This document shows positions 26,810 through 37,800 of a DNA stretch of 64,000 nucleotides, in pieces. A program made the translations under genes and the position numbers. The notes beneath the pieces are model-generated. The model was not told where the DNA came from and ran no database searches. It saw nothing but the letters and a program-made list of their open reading frames with translations. Source of the stretch: Barnesiella sp. An22 (lineage in GTDB: Bacteria; Bacteroidota; Bacteroidia; Bacteroidales; Barnesiellaceae); the NCBI RefSeq assembly GCF_002159975.1, contig NZ_NFJR01000004.1, forward strand, positions 62,001 through 126,000. The letters are read 5' to 3'. Within the stretch, counting starts at the first letter, position 1; the number at the start of each line of letters is the position of its first letter.

Positions 26810-29080
26810 TTATTGCTTTACCGGGGTGTTGCCCATGTCGACGACAATGCGTCCGCCCTTCATGATGTCGCTGTGCATGAAGAAGGGCGACTCGAGCAGG
26901 ATGTTGTCGAGACGTATGCTTTGTATGTACTTGTTGGTACGCGAGTTGTTGTTGGCTACGATTTCGAACTTCTTGCCGTTCGACAGGTTGATGGTGACCT
27001 TGTCGAAGATGGGGCGGCCTACCGAGTAGATGGGCGAGCCGGGGCATACTTGGTAGAAGCCCATGGCGTTGAGTACGTACCAGGCCGACATCTGTCCGCA
27101 ATCCTCGTTACCCGAGAGACCGTTGGGGTCGTCGAAGTATTGGTTGTAGAGGATGGTGTCGATGAGCTGTTGCGTCTTCCACGACTGGTTCACATAGTTG
27201 TAGAGGTGGGCGATGTGGTGGCTGGGTTCGTTGCCGTGGGCATACTGGCCTATGAGGCCCGAGATGTCGGACGACACGAGGTCACCCTCGAGTTTCGAGT
27301 CGGCCAGGAAGAGCGAGTCGAGCCGGTCGATGAATTGCTCCTGACCGCCCATCAGGGTTATGAGGCCGTCTATATCGTGGGGTACGAACCAGGTCCACTG
27401 CCAGGCGGTACCCTCGCAATAGTCGTCGTTGCGGTGGTCCGACGAACGGGGGTGGAAGGGCGAGTGCCATTTGCCGTCGAGGTCTTTGCCCCGCATGAAT
27501 TTGGTCTGGGCATCGTAATAGTTGGCATAGGCTTGGCTGAGACCCTTGTATTTTTCGTAGGTGGTCGTGTCGCCTATGGCTTCGGCCAGTTGGGAGATGC
27601 ACCAGTCGTTGTAGGCATATTCAAGACCTTTGGCTACCGATTCGTTTTCCTTATCGTAAGGGATATAACCAATTTTGTTTTTATAATATTTCGAGATGGG
27701 TACCAGGCCGTTGACCATGCGGCTGGGGGCAATGATACCGGTCGTGTCGTATACCGAGCTTCTGATGCAGGCCTCGAGCAGTTCGTGGCCGTCGATTTTG
27801 TTGAATCCTTTCATGTAGGCATCGACAATGACCGGTACGGCGTGGTAGCCGATCATGGTGGCGGTGTAGTTGCCGGCCAGCTCCCACATGGGCAGGATAC
27901 CTCCCTCGTGATATTTCTCCATGAGCGACATGATCAGCTTGTCGTTCAACTCGGGTTGAGTGATAGTGAGCAGGGGGTGCAATGCTCTGAAGGTATCCCA
28001 CAACGAGTATACGGTGTAGATTTCTTTCCCCGGTTTGGTCTGGTGTATCATCTGGTCGAGTCCGCGGTAGCGACCGTCGGCATCGGAGAAGAGGCTGGGG
28101 TGTATGGCCGTGTGGTAGAGGGCGGTATAGAAGATGCGCTTCTGGGTCTCGTTGTCGGTCTCGACCTCGATGGTACCCAGGTAGTCGTTCCACTTCTCTT
28201 TGGCCTGTATGGCAATGCTGTCGAAGTCCCAGTGGGGGATTTCGGTCTCGACGTTGCGACGGGCCCCGTCGATGTCGACAGCCGAGATACCTACCTTCAC
28301 GAGCACCTCTTCGTCTTGGGTCGTGGCAAATTGAAGCAGGGCTTTCTTCTGCTCCAGTTTATACGGTTTGCCGTTGCGCATGATGTCGATTACCGTGTCG
28401 ACAATCTGGCAGGTGAAGGGTTTCGAAAACTTCATGTAGAATCCGATCGACTGGTTGTCGGCCCACCCTTTGGTGCGTTTCCAACCCACGATTTCGGTAT
28501 CGCTCAGGGTATTGAGTTTCATATCGAGATTCTGCTGCCCTTGCAGGCTGTAGTCGAGGTCTACGATAAAACCGGCCTGCTGGCTATCGGGGAAGTGATA
28601 GCGGTGCATGGCGGCCCGTTCGGTGGCCGTCAGTTCGGCTTTGACTTGGTAGCGGTCGAGCATGACCGAGTAGTAGCCCGGGGTGGCCGTTTCGCGGCTG
28701 TGCGAGAAGGGCGAGGCGTAGGCCGTTTGCTGACTCTCGGCACCCAGGTATCGGTAGTCTTGTTTGCCTACGGTCGGCATCAGCAGAATGTCGCCGTAGT
28801 CACCGCACCCGGTACCGCTCAGGTGAGTGTGGGAAAAACCGTTGATTGTGCTGTCGGAGTAGTGGTATCCCGAGCAGGCATCCCACTCGTAAATGCGGGT
28901 ATCGGGACTCGGTTGTATCATTCCGTGAGGAACCACTGCACCGGGAAACGTGTGTCCGTGACCACCCGTCCCGATGAACGGATTCACAAAATCGGAATAT
29001 TGTAACTGGGTTTCCGATGAATTGGTACAGCTCGAAAAGAGGAGCAATCCCAATCCCAGCCAAAGCATTGTTTGTTTCAT
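26810..29080 (-). CDS. GH92 alpha-mannosidase, lipoprotein
   Basis: A 756-residue GH92 enzyme with a lipoprotein signal (FSSC, Cys18). Motifs: VNPFIGTGGHGHTFPGA, HLSGTGCGDYGD, CEGTAWQWTWFVPHD and GNEDCGQMSAWYV. It is the same family as the enzyme at 17666-19921 but differs in anchoring and in catalytic-cleft residues. Predicted to remove alpha-1,2/1,3/1,6 mannose from N-glycans; the exact linkage cannot be read from sequence. It lies 38 bases before the GH20 gene in the same transcript. Confidence 0.93.
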   Translation of the reverse strand: MKQTMLWLGLGLLLFSSCTNSSETQLQYSDFVNPFIGTGGHGHTFPGAVVPHGMIQPSPDTRIYEWDACSGYHYSDSTINGFSHTHLSGTGCGDYGDILLMPTVGKQDYRYLGAESQQTAYASPFSHSRETATPGYYSVMLDRYQVKAELTATERAAMHRYHFPDSQQAGFIVDLDYSLQGQQNLDMKLNTLSDTEIVGWKRTKGWADNQSIGFYMKFSKPFTCQIVDTVIDIMRNGKPYKLEQKKALLQFATTQDEEVLVKVGISAVDIDGARRNVETEIPHWDFDSIAIQAKEKWNDYLGTIEVETDNETQKRIFYTALYHTAIHPSLFSDADGRYRGLDQMIHQTKPGKEIYTVYSLWDTFRALHPLLTITQPELNDKLIMSLMEKYHEGGILPMWELAGNYTATMIGYHAVPVIVDAYMKGFNKIDGHELLEACIRSSVYDTTGIIAPSRMVNGLVPISKYYKNKIGYIPYDKENESVAKGLEYAYNDWCISQLAEAIGDTTTYEKYKGLSQAYANYYDAQTKFMRGKDLDGKWHSPFHPRSSDHRNDDYCEGTAWQWTWFVPHDIDGLITLMGGQEQFIDRLDSLFLADSKLEGDLVSSDISGLIGQYAHGNEPSHHIAHLYNYVNQSWKTQQLIDTILYNQYFDDPNGLSGNEDCGQMSAWYVLNAMGFYQVCPGSPIYSVGRPIFDKVTINLSNGKKFEIVANNNSRTNKYIQSIRLDNILLESPFFMHSDIMKGGRIVVDMGNTPVKQ

Positions 29081-29144
29081 GTTGTTTATTTATAGATGTT
29101 TATATTCTTTCTTGTTTTTCTCCTTTATATATTAACTGATTGGA

Positions 29145-32100
29145 TTACCATATTATTTTATAAGTCGAGATGTTTTGATTGCCGTCGCTTACTCGAGCAA
29201 TGAGTACCCGGGGCATGGTGGTGTCGAGCATCGTCTCGAATGTGCTTGCCTGAGGAGCGAAGCGGGCTACGATACGGCCGCTCAAGTCGTACAGCGTAAG
29301 GCTGGTGATGGTAGCATCGGACTCTACATGCAGACGGTTGTCGCGGGTATAGAGGCGTGTGCCTGCACTGGCGGGTTGCTCGATGGCGGTAGCGGTGCCG
29401 GGCTTCTCTACATAGGGGGTACCACAGGGCAGTATCTCGTACAGAGTGGGAATGTTCTCTTCGTTCCACTCGATTTTGATGGCTGTAACCAGTTCCATTT
29501 CGTGGGTGTCGATGATGGTGCAGAGCGAGCTGAGTTGCCCCGTCTCTATCCATTCGGTACCGTTGTTGACGTAGATGGTGGGGAGCTCATACCGGTTGTC
29601 GAACGTCGTGTTGTGGAAAATCTCGATTGTCTCGATGTTGAGGTTTTCGATGAAGCGGTGCTCGATGTATCCGGCTGCGGTGGGGCGATAGCTGGTCGTA
29701 AGGTCGCGGTCTGAGAGGGTGGCAATCTGCTTGCCGTCCTGGTCGGCGGTTTGGGTCTCTTTGGCGGCCATCTCGCTCTTGAACTCGGCTACTTGCAGCC
29801 AATAGCCGCCGGAGTAGCTGCGGATGACGAACCGCACATAGCGGGCCGACTCTCCGTTGGCGTTGCAGGTGAACGAATAGGTATCGTCGAGCTGCTCGGC
29901 GGTAAATTCGGCTATGGGAGTCCACTGGGTATTGTCGTCCGATATTTCGATGGCGACCGTTCCCGAGGGTTGGTCGTTGGCGGTAAAGGTGACCGTAATC
30001 TCGTATTGCGGTTGCGAGTTGGGGTAGGTGAGCATGATGTATTGCCCTTCGGCCTGGGCTTCGCTGCTCCAGAAGAAGGAGTCGGGGTTACCGTCGATAA
30101 CGCGGTCGAGGTCGTAATATTCGTATTGCGGTATGTTGGTCGATACCGTGGGGGTGGTGCTTACCGGGGTGAACAGGCACGAGCCGCTCAGCCGGTCGGA
30201 GCCGACGGTCAAGCTCTCGTCGCCGGTATTCTTGAGTCGTATGTAGGCTACGGTCTGTTCGCTGACGGGCAGTTGTACTGCGCTCCACTGTTTGCCGTTG
30301 ACCGATACCTCTACCTCGATGCCGGGCGTGAGCTCGGTGGCGGCCACGTCGATTTTCTCGAGGTTGCCGAAGTAGATACCGATATATTCATTCGGGTCGA
30401 GGGTGAGGGCGTCGAGTCCGCTCAACTCGAACGAGGTAGACTCGGTCGTGAGGTTCACCCCTTCCCAACTCTCGAGGTTGGAGATGATTTGAATGGTATC
30501 CTTTTCGGGCCATGTTCCCGGCACGTTGTTGCCGGCTTTCCCGACCAGGTATTCGACAAACGGCCGCAGGTAGCTGTCGCCCGGGGTCACTTCGTAGTGT
30601 ACCTCGTAGGTCGATGTGCCATACCCTTCGAGTGCGCTGATGAGGTAGGTCGAGTCGTTGCTCATGCCGTTGTAGAGCTGTTGCAGCGAGAGGTATTTCT
30701 CCCAACCTTCGGCCCGCGACATGGAGCCGTCGTTTTCGAGTATGTCGAGGGCGGTGAGAGCAATCGCACTCAAGGTTTTGAGCTTGGCATTCCAGCAGCG
30801 CAGGTCTTCGTAGATCAGACGGTAGTCGCGATATTCGTTATCTTTCAGGGTCTCGATGTAGTTGCAGGCCTGGTTGAGGTTCCCCAGCTCGGTGCGCAGT
30901 TGGGCAGCTTCGGCCGGGAAGGTCGAGCCCCCGAAGTGCGATTTGAAACCGTCGTAGAGGGCAATCATCTCGTCGTCCTCGACCAGGGCGTCGGAGAAGC
31001 GGGCAAAGCATTTGAGGGCTTCGGCCGTTTGACTATCGCCCGGGCGAGCCATGCGGGCAAAGACATCTTCCCAGTTCTGGTGCACGTCGAAGGTGTTGGG
31101 GTTCCAGCTGTAATCGGCGGCGCCGAAGAGAGCTACCTTCGAGGCCTGGGCCTGGCTCATGGGGTTGAGTATAAGTCCGTTGAGGGTATTGATGGCCCCC
31201 GAGTTCTCGATGGTCCAGTGGGTAGTCATCTCGCGCATGTAGATGCGTTCGTCGTGGTCGTCGTTCACAGGGTTGTTCCACCACATCACGGGGTTGCGGC
31301 CCACGCGGCCGGCCATGTCGTTGATGGCCGAGGCCCGGATGTTGGAGAAGCAGTCGTATCCGGTAAAGGCGATGACCACCTCGCTGTCGACACTCTTCAG
31401 GTCGTTGAGGGTATAGGAGCCTCCGTAGTTGAGGGCATAGGCGGTAGGTACGAAGAAGAGGGGAGCGATTTCGTCATCGGGGTCGTCGGTGACGAAGCGT
31501 TCGCGCAACCGCTTCTGGGTCTCGTCGGCCAGGTAGGCCTGCATGCTGCCGCTGGGGGTATAGTTCATGTCGTCGATAAATACGCCGAATCCCCGTACGC
31601 CGAGGTTGTAAAGATGCTCAAATTTGGTCATCAGGGCATCGATGCCTTGGTCCATCTGGTCTTTGTAGTTGAAGTTGATGCCGTTTTGCAGGCCGGGGTG
31701 AGCCGCCCAGATGAAATTGACGTGGCAGGCTTTGGCGGCCTGGGTGATGGTGCGGAGGTCGTCCTGGGTAATCATGCCGAAAAAGCGTTGTTGCTCGGTG
31801 AGCGAGGTGGGGTAGTTGTCGCGCCAGTTGCCCAGGTGGTAGGGGTCTGATTTGGGACCGTATACAAATACGTTCAGTTTGAATCGTTTGCAGAATTCAA
31901 AGAGGCTGAGTCGGTTTTCGACCGAGTAGGGGTGTCCGTAGAAACCCTCTACGATACCGCGATATTGTGTGTGTGAATAGTCTTCGAAAGTAATTTGACG
32001 GATTGAGTTCCCGCCGGCTTGCTCGAATATCTGTTCGAGCGTGGCGAAGGCGTAGTATTCCGAACCTTCGCTATTGCCCAGAACGACGATGTCGCCATGG

Positions 32101-32489
32101 GGTGAGTTGCTGTTGATTTGCAACAGGTAGGGGTCGAATTTGTTGCTGCCCGCATCGAATACGGTGAGAGGCAGGCTATGTTCGGAGGCATATTGTGCGG
32201 CAGCTCCGTCGGAGCCGCTCACACCGAGGTAGAGGTTGGTTGCGGTTTGCGAGGCCTCGTCGGCGTAAGTGATGGTGTATCCTGCTTTTTCCAGAACCTC
32301 TTCCATGCGGTTTCGGCTCACATCGCCGATGCTGCTTTCGCAAATTACGTTGATGAGGCTGGAGAGTTCTATGGAGTTTTCACCTTCTACGACCTTTTGC
32401 GGGGTAGGGTATATGGTATAAGATTGTGCTTGACTGCAAAAAATGGAGCTCGAGATGAATAAGGTAAGCAGGATAAATATGTTTTTCAT
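29145..32489 (-). CDS. GH84 beta-N-acetylglucosaminidase with C-terminal sorting-type domain
   Basis: An 1114-residue secreted enzyme (signal peptide 1-21). An N-terminal GH84-associated domain (about 25-170) precedes the catalytic barrel with RGIVEGFYGHPYS, YGPKSDPYH and the catalytic Asp306-Asp307 in FGVFIDDM, as in NagJ and OGA-like enzymes. Two beta-sandwich modules follow, including a discoidin-like one (about 790-910). The last 80 residues (LTLYDLSGRIVARF...) resemble a type IX secretion sorting domain. It likely removes GlcNAc from glycans or proteins. A hairpin and the longest intergenic gap of the PUL (211 bases) precede it. Confidence 0.9.
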   Translation of the reverse strand: MKNIFILLTLFISSSIFCSQAQSYTIYPTPQKVVEGENSIELSSLINVICESSIGDVSRNRMEEVLEKAGYTITYADEASQTATNLYLGVSGSDGAAAQYASEHSLPLTVFDAGSNKFDPYLLQINSNSPHGDIVVLGNSEGSEYYAFATLEQIFEQAGGNSIRQITFEDYSHTQYRGIVEGFYGHPYSVENRLSLFEFCKRFKLNVFVYGPKSDPYHLGNWRDNYPTSLTEQQRFFGMITQDDLRTITQAAKACHVNFIWAAHPGLQNGINFNYKDQMDQGIDALMTKFEHLYNLGVRGFGVFIDDMNYTPSGSMQAYLADETQKRLRERFVTDDPDDEIAPLFFVPTAYALNYGGSYTLNDLKSVDSEVVIAFTGYDCFSNIRASAINDMAGRVGRNPVMWWNNPVNDDHDERIYMREMTTHWTIENSGAINTLNGLILNPMSQAQASKVALFGAADYSWNPNTFDVHQNWEDVFARMARPGDSQTAEALKCFARFSDALVEDDEMIALYDGFKSHFGGSTFPAEAAQLRTELGNLNQACNYIETLKDNEYRDYRLIYEDLRCWNAKLKTLSAIALTALDILENDGSMSRAEGWEKYLSLQQLYNGMSNDSTYLISALEGYGTSTYEVHYEVTPGDSYLRPFVEYLVGKAGNNVPGTWPEKDTIQIISNLESWEGVNLTTESTSFELSGLDALTLDPNEYIGIYFGNLEKIDVAATELTPGIEVEVSVNGKQWSAVQLPVSEQTVAYIRLKNTGDESLTVGSDRLSGSCLFTPVSTTPTVSTNIPQYEYYDLDRVIDGNPDSFFWSSEAQAEGQYIMLTYPNSQPQYEITVTFTANDQPSGTVAIEISDDNTQWTPIAEFTAEQLDDTYSFTCNANGESARYVRFVIRSYSGGYWLQVAEFKSEMAAKETQTADQDGKQIATLSDRDLTTSYRPTAAGYIEHRFIENLNIETIEIFHNTTFDNRYELPTIYVNNGTEWIETGQLSSLCTIIDTHEMELVTAIKIEWNEENIPTLYEILPCGTPYVEKPGTATAIEQPASAGTRLYTRDNRLHVESDATITSLTLYDLSGRIVARFAPQASTFETMLDTTMPRVLIARVSDGNQNISTYKIIW

Positions 32490-32652
32490 TGCTACAAAAG
32501 AGTAAAAGTATCGGTTTTTCTATGACGTATGATAGTTACTTGCATTGAAAGTTTCAATTGTCTTGTATTCTTGTTTCTCATGGTTTTGAGGATAGTGAAA
32601 TGGAAGATTCTCAGTCCCGCGATTCCATGAAGTCCGTTCTGTTTTTGAAAAA

Positions 32653-32685
32653 CGCCCCGCACTCGTAAGAGCCGGGTACGGGGCG
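32653..32685 (-). terminator. Intra-PUL terminator between LamG protein and GH84
   Basis: On the minus strand CGCCCCGTA and TGCGGGGCG pair over 9 bases (arms 32677-32685 and 32653-32661) and are followed by TTTTTC, a good intrinsic terminator. It would reduce transcription of the exo-glycosidase genes relative to the surface-protein genes. A minus-strand TACCTTTG (32691-32698) lies immediately before it. Confidence 0.75.
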
Positions 32686-32700
32686 CACTGCAAAGGTAAA

Positions 32701-34734
32701 TTATTTTTTGAAACGAACAATCGTGTGATTGCCATTTATCGAAACCTTGGCCAGGTAAATACCGGCGGGCAGGTTCGAGAGATCGGTGGCCGGTTCGGCA
32801 CTTTCGGCTACGGCACTACCCAGCAGGTTGTAAACTACGGCTGTTGCACCTTGGGGCATGTAGAGCACGTTGCTGTTGAAGTAGATGGTCTCGGCGGCTA
32901 CCTCGTCGATGGCCGAAGCCAAAGAGAAGGTAACATCGACAGTTACATCTTCGGTTCCTACTTGAATGGGGTCGGTTACGTTGGCGAGAGCTTCACCGTT
33001 TACCGTAATCGAGTTGATTTCGTAGGTGTTTCCTTGGTTTACAGCATAGAGGTTGCTGTATGTTTTCACGGCAGCAGGCGATTGAGCCAGAGCTACGTTG
33101 TAGCGTTGCAGCTCATAAGCGGCATTCTCTTCGGCCGGGGTGTTGTAGGTTACGTTCACCGTTTCACGACCGTTGGTCATTTGGATAGCCGAAGCCATGG
33201 GGAAGCTCTTGTTCGAGAGTGTTCCGTTCTGACGATAGTAGGCATCGACATCGCCGGCCAGATTCTCGACCGTAGTGCTTGTGGCCGATTCGGGGCGATA
33301 GTAAGCTACCAGACCCTCGGGGATTTCGTTGAAGCCGTACATCGAGGCTTTGATCTCCTCGGGGGTAAGCGTGCGGTTCCAGAGCTGAACCTCTTCTACT
33401 TTCGAGGCCATCTGGTTGTATTTCGAGTCGCCAAGAGCAAAGTCGCAAGCATCGTAGAGCAGGGCCAGACCACCTTGACCTACCTCTTGCGTGAGGGCTA
33501 CCTCACCGTTTTTGTAGACGGTGAATGTATTGCCGTTGTTGCTGGTTGCCAAGGTAATGAAGGCAAATTCGCCGGGATAGAGCGTAGTTGTTTCCGATAC
33601 GGCAGGGGCCGTAGCACCGGCACAAGCCGTCGAGTTGCCATCCCAGATACGATACCATACGGCCAGTTTACCGTCTTGTACACCTATACCGTAAGAGCCT
33701 TCGACTTTCCAGGTAATGCTGTTTTGTACGTGACCCATGAATACACCGTTGTAGCCCATGGGCGAAACCCAGGCCGAGAAGGTGTAGTTGTGCGACCGTT
33801 GATCGCTCGATACTTGATTTTGATCGGTATTGTGAGAGCCCAGAGCCGTATCGCTGAATCGCAGTTGAGCCTCTTCGCTTCCGTAACCGGGAGCCGACAT
33901 CAACATGGCGTCGCCCGTGGTGGCCAGTTGTTTGAACTCGGCGGTGAAGTTGGCAGCAGCATTGACCGTATAGGTCGAGTTGGGATAAACCTCGCCATTA
34001 TTCTTTACCGATACCAGTTCATAACCGCTGTTGGGGGTAGCGGTGATGGTCAGTACGGTACCCTCGGCAACTTCAGTACCCGAAGTAAGGGCAGTTTCGC
34101 CGTTCTTGATTGAGAGCGTTCCGTTCTCGGGGGTGGTAAAGTTGATGGCATATCTCTGGATATTCGATTTTACGGTTATCTTCACGTCGTAGTAAGTACC
34201 CTCGGCGTAGGTCCCGTCATAGGTGGTGACGTTGTCGGTTCCACCGATGAACATCATACGTAGCAGATAGACGGTACCCTCTTCGGCCGAAGCAGGAACC
34301 GTGAACGAGGGAAGCGTACCCTCCGAGACTTTGGTAGCTCCATCTTCAACATATACCGTTACACCGGTAGTATGATTCTCAAATCCACCGTTTCCCGAGT
34401 TACCGCAGAGGATAAGGCGGGTCATCTCTTTCGTTTCGTTGGCATCGCAGAAGGTAACGAATTGTCCCCACCACGTGTCGATATTGATGGTGAGATCTAC
34501 TTTGCTACCCGGAGCAACCAACAACTCTTGAGCAATTTTGCCGCTGGGTTCTTTAGGAATAGAGATGCTGTTCAGGTCTTCCAAGGCACCCGAAGTACTG
34601 AATGTCATGATATTTCCTACATTACCTATTCCGCCTGTATAGGTAGGAGCGTTGTACCCTTCGAGAGGGCTTTGAGCGTTTGCCAAGGCTCCGCCCAGCA
34701 GAGCCGTAAGCATCAGAATGTAAAGTTTTTTCAT
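32701..34734 (-). CDS. LamG-domain surface protein, candidate glycan-binding protein
   Basis: A 677-residue secreted protein (signal peptide 1-20) with no catalytic motif recognised. Parts: N-terminal beta-sandwich of unknown family (about 25-190), a bacterial repeat-type module (about 195-268, PENGTLSIKNG...TITATPNSGYEL), a LamG/concanavalin-like domain (about 305-485, YTFSAWVSPMGYNGVFMG), and a C-terminal sorting-like domain ending GIYLAKVSINGNHTIVRFKK. Its position right after the endoglycosidase and SusCD is that of a surface glycan-binding protein. Its function is inferred from position only. Confidence 0.65.
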   Translation of the reverse strand: MKKLYILMLTALLGGALANAQSPLEGYNAPTYTGGIGNVGNIMTFSTSGALEDLNSISIPKEPSGKIAQELLVAPGSKVDLTINIDTWWGQFVTFCDANETKEMTRLILCGNSGNGGFENHTTGVTVYVEDGATKVSEGTLPSFTVPASAEEGTVYLLRMMFIGGTDNVTTYDGTYAEGTYYDVKITVKSNIQRYAINFTTPENGTLSIKNGETALTSGTEVAEGTVLTITATPNSGYELVSVKNNGEVYPNSTYTVNAAANFTAEFKQLATTGDAMLMSAPGYGSEEAQLRFSDTALGSHNTDQNQVSSDQRSHNYTFSAWVSPMGYNGVFMGHVQNSITWKVEGSYGIGVQDGKLAVWYRIWDGNSTACAGATAPAVSETTTLYPGEFAFITLATSNNGNTFTVYKNGEVALTQEVGQGGLALLYDACDFALGDSKYNQMASKVEEVQLWNRTLTPEEIKASMYGFNEIPEGLVAYYRPESATSTTVENLAGDVDAYYRQNGTLSNKSFPMASAIQMTNGRETVNVTYNTPAEENAAYELQRYNVALAQSPAAVKTYSNLYAVNQGNTYEINSITVNGEALANVTDPIQVGTEDVTVDVTFSLASAIDEVAAETIYFNSNVLYMPQGATAVVYNLLGSAVAESAEPATDLSNLPAGIYLAKVSINGNHTIVRFKK

Positions 34735-34783
34735 AAATAAAAAAGCTATTAAGAATAAGTGTATGAATGAAATTTATGTAATA

Positions 34784-34821
34784 AACTCCACCGTACACGA
34801 CGGAGCGTGTGCGGTGGAGTT
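34784..34821 (-). terminator. Hairpin between GH85 and LamG genes
   Basis: Arms 34784-34799 (AACTCCACCGTACACG) and 34806-34821 pair over all 16 bases (one C-A mismatch as minus-strand RNA, or a G-U on the other strand) with a 6-base loop. No long T-run follows, so it may be a partial terminator or a 3'-end stabiliser rather than a full stop. Confidence 0.6.
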
Positions 34822-34834
34822 GAATTGCCAATAA

Positions 34835-37800
34835 TTACTCGGCTACTACTTTGAGTGTTCTGATACGTTTGTTGTCTTTCGAAACAGCAACGTAGTAAAC
34901 ACCTTTACCGCCGTTGATCGTAAGCGTGCAGATTTCGCCGGCCATAGCCTCGTGTTTGCGGGTTGTTACCAGGCGACCCTGTGCGTCATATACGTCGATT
35001 ACATAGTTGCCATCGGCTGCAAATTGCAGGTTCACGTTGTCGATGAAGGGGTTGGGATATACGGTGAGGTTGTTCACCAGGTTGTCCTCAACGCCCGATC
35101 CTTCGAGAACTACTACGATGTACTCGTCTTTGGTCATCGTAGCAGACCCCCAGCCGTTGGTCAGTGTGAGCGTTACGCTGTATTTGCCGTCTTTGCTGAA
35201 GGTGGCCGTAGCGTTGTCGCCGTTGTTCACTACCTCGGCATCGGGAATCGAGAAGGTCGAGGTGGTCGTGATGGGCATAGTACCCGACATGGCGGGGTTA
35301 CCCTCTACGTTGATATTGGCGGGCATGAGGTTCTCTTCGTTTTTCGAAGTGTTTTCACCACCCGAACCTCTGATTTCAACGTAAGCAGCTTTGGCATCGG
35401 TCGAAAGTGTACCTTTGTTTTCGAAGGTCTTGTCGGCTTCGTTGTAGTCGTCACTTTCGAATGTCCAGTAACCTTTCAGGTCGCTGGGGATTTCACGACC
35501 GTCGTAACCCTTCATGGCATCAATTACTTCGTTGTCGCTCAAGGCTTTGTGCCAAACTTGTACATCGTCGATTTCTCCGATAAATCCGGCAAAGTACACA
35601 CGAGAACCACCGATATAAATAGGAGCTTCTGTAACAGTTTTGGACCCATTGTTTACTTGACGATATGTTAATTTGGGCCTTTCGTTTTCGCCCGTTTTCT
35701 TACCGTTGAAGTAGATGCGTTGTTTGGCACCGTCGTAAGAAATCACGATATGAGACCATTGGTTTTCTGAGAGACTATACGATTCGGTCGTTGTTCCGGC
35801 GAAACGGCCGTCGGTACAGCAAGCCAAGTTAGGATTCTCGTGCGGGTTTGTGGCTCCGTTCACAGGATATTTAAGATCTTGGTATCCACGTCCGGCATCT
35901 CCCCACATGGAGAATGAAACCGTATTGGCCGGAAGATCCTTTTCATTGTTGGCATTTGCTATTCCGGGCCAAACATCTACCCAAATAGCCCCCCAGTTGT
36001 TATCCGGCCAACTAATATTCAGGTCTCTTTGTCCAATGAGGCCCATACCATACTTTGCGAAGGTGAATTTCTCGGGTTTGATCCACAAAGCGATGGTGTA
36101 TTGGTTCTGATTCATCGGCAAGAATTCAGCGGGGATACGGAAGATATAGGGGTCGTCGATACGAAGACCGCGCGATACGGTACCTTCGCCTTTGTTACCG
36201 GTGTAACTCAGCGTGACTTCTTCGTCGGCGTTGGTTACGTTGGTCTTCGAAGCCGTGAAATCTTCGATCGATGGGATTGCACCTGTGCTCTCGGGCGAGA
36301 TTTGTACATAGCCACGGTAGTTGAGCTCGCTTAAGTCGAACTTGGTCAGTTTTACATCGTAGTAACCCTCTTCGTTGAGAGAGGTTGTGAACGAACGGCC
36401 GCCGTCTTGAGTAGCTACTGCAGTTCCGCCGGTAGTGGCGTTATAGATTTCCCACGAGAAAGGCTCTTCCTGATTGGGGTCGATGAGCGAGAGGGTGAAC
36501 TCTTCGCCGGCTTTGATCACCGATTTGTTGCATACGATACCATCGATCAGCGTCAAGCCAGTAGTCATGTAGTTGGTCCAGGTGATGGCGCTCTTGGTTA
36601 CACCGTCGGGCGCTACGGCGCAAACACCCACGCGGTAATCGGACACTTCGGTATTGGCCGATACGGGAGCACCCACTACATAGTGTGCCCACGACGAGGT
36701 AGTACCGCAGAGGATAGGATCTTCGCCCTTGGCCTGTACATATACTTCGAAATACCAGGTATCTACATCTTCGTTATAGACGGGGATAGAGGGATCGTTG
36801 TCGTTTTTGGTCGATGCGCAGTCCCAGCTGAACTTGAAGTCAAGCGAGTTGTAGGTACGTTTTTTCAGGATATTGCTTTCGGCCGTTGTGATGGTGGGTT
36901 GTACCGGAGCAAACGTTTTGGCGGGGATGATAGACATCTCGCCGATGAGGATTTCGTAGTTGGCAGGGGTGTTTTCGAACTTGAGACCGATGAGGGCCAC
37001 CTTGCCGTTCATGCCCATCTCAGAAGCTTTGGCCGAGATTTTGGTCCACTCGCCCTCTTTGGCACCCGTGATGTCGTAGTAGTGGAGTTGATCCTCGCTA
37101 CCAACGAACGACCAGAAGAGTTTCATGTGTGTGTCGTTACCGCTGTTCAGTTTGATGACCATCGATACGTCGTCACTCTCCGATATGTCGAAGTTGGTCT
37201 TGAACAAGCGTACGTTCGATACCGTTGTAGCACCTGTGATTTGCATGGCAGAACCGGCAAACCAAGCGTCGTCGAAGGTGAAGCCACAGTCGATGGGATC
37301 GTTGGGTACATTCTTGTTGTCGTCGGTAATCCACCAGCGCCAGGTGGGCTGGTAGTCCTGTACACCTACGTTGAACCATTTGTGGTCGAAAGTCACCTTA
37401 CCCTCATTGCGGAAGGTCTTACCATTACCCAGGCAGAAGCGGGTAACGAACGGCAACTCTTGCAGCACGCTTCGGGCCGGCAGGAACTCGGCGATACCGT
37501 GGAACAGTTTCATGCCGGCATCGCTCGAGCTGGTTACGTTGCTGTTGATAGCCGGGCGGTTGGCCGGGTTGCGGTTACCTCCCGAGAAAACTTGTTCTTG
37601 TTTTACCAGATAGGTGTTTTGTACGGCTTCGTCGCCCGAACCGTACTCCGACGAGTTCTGGTAAATCATGTTGGTGGTGTGGTTACCCCAGAAGGCAATA
37701 GATGCCTTGGCGTTCTTAATGTCCCACCAGTTACCATGGCTAAGCCATTTGCCCTGGATATCATATCCGGCATATACGGTATAGGGATCGGCTCCAAGAC

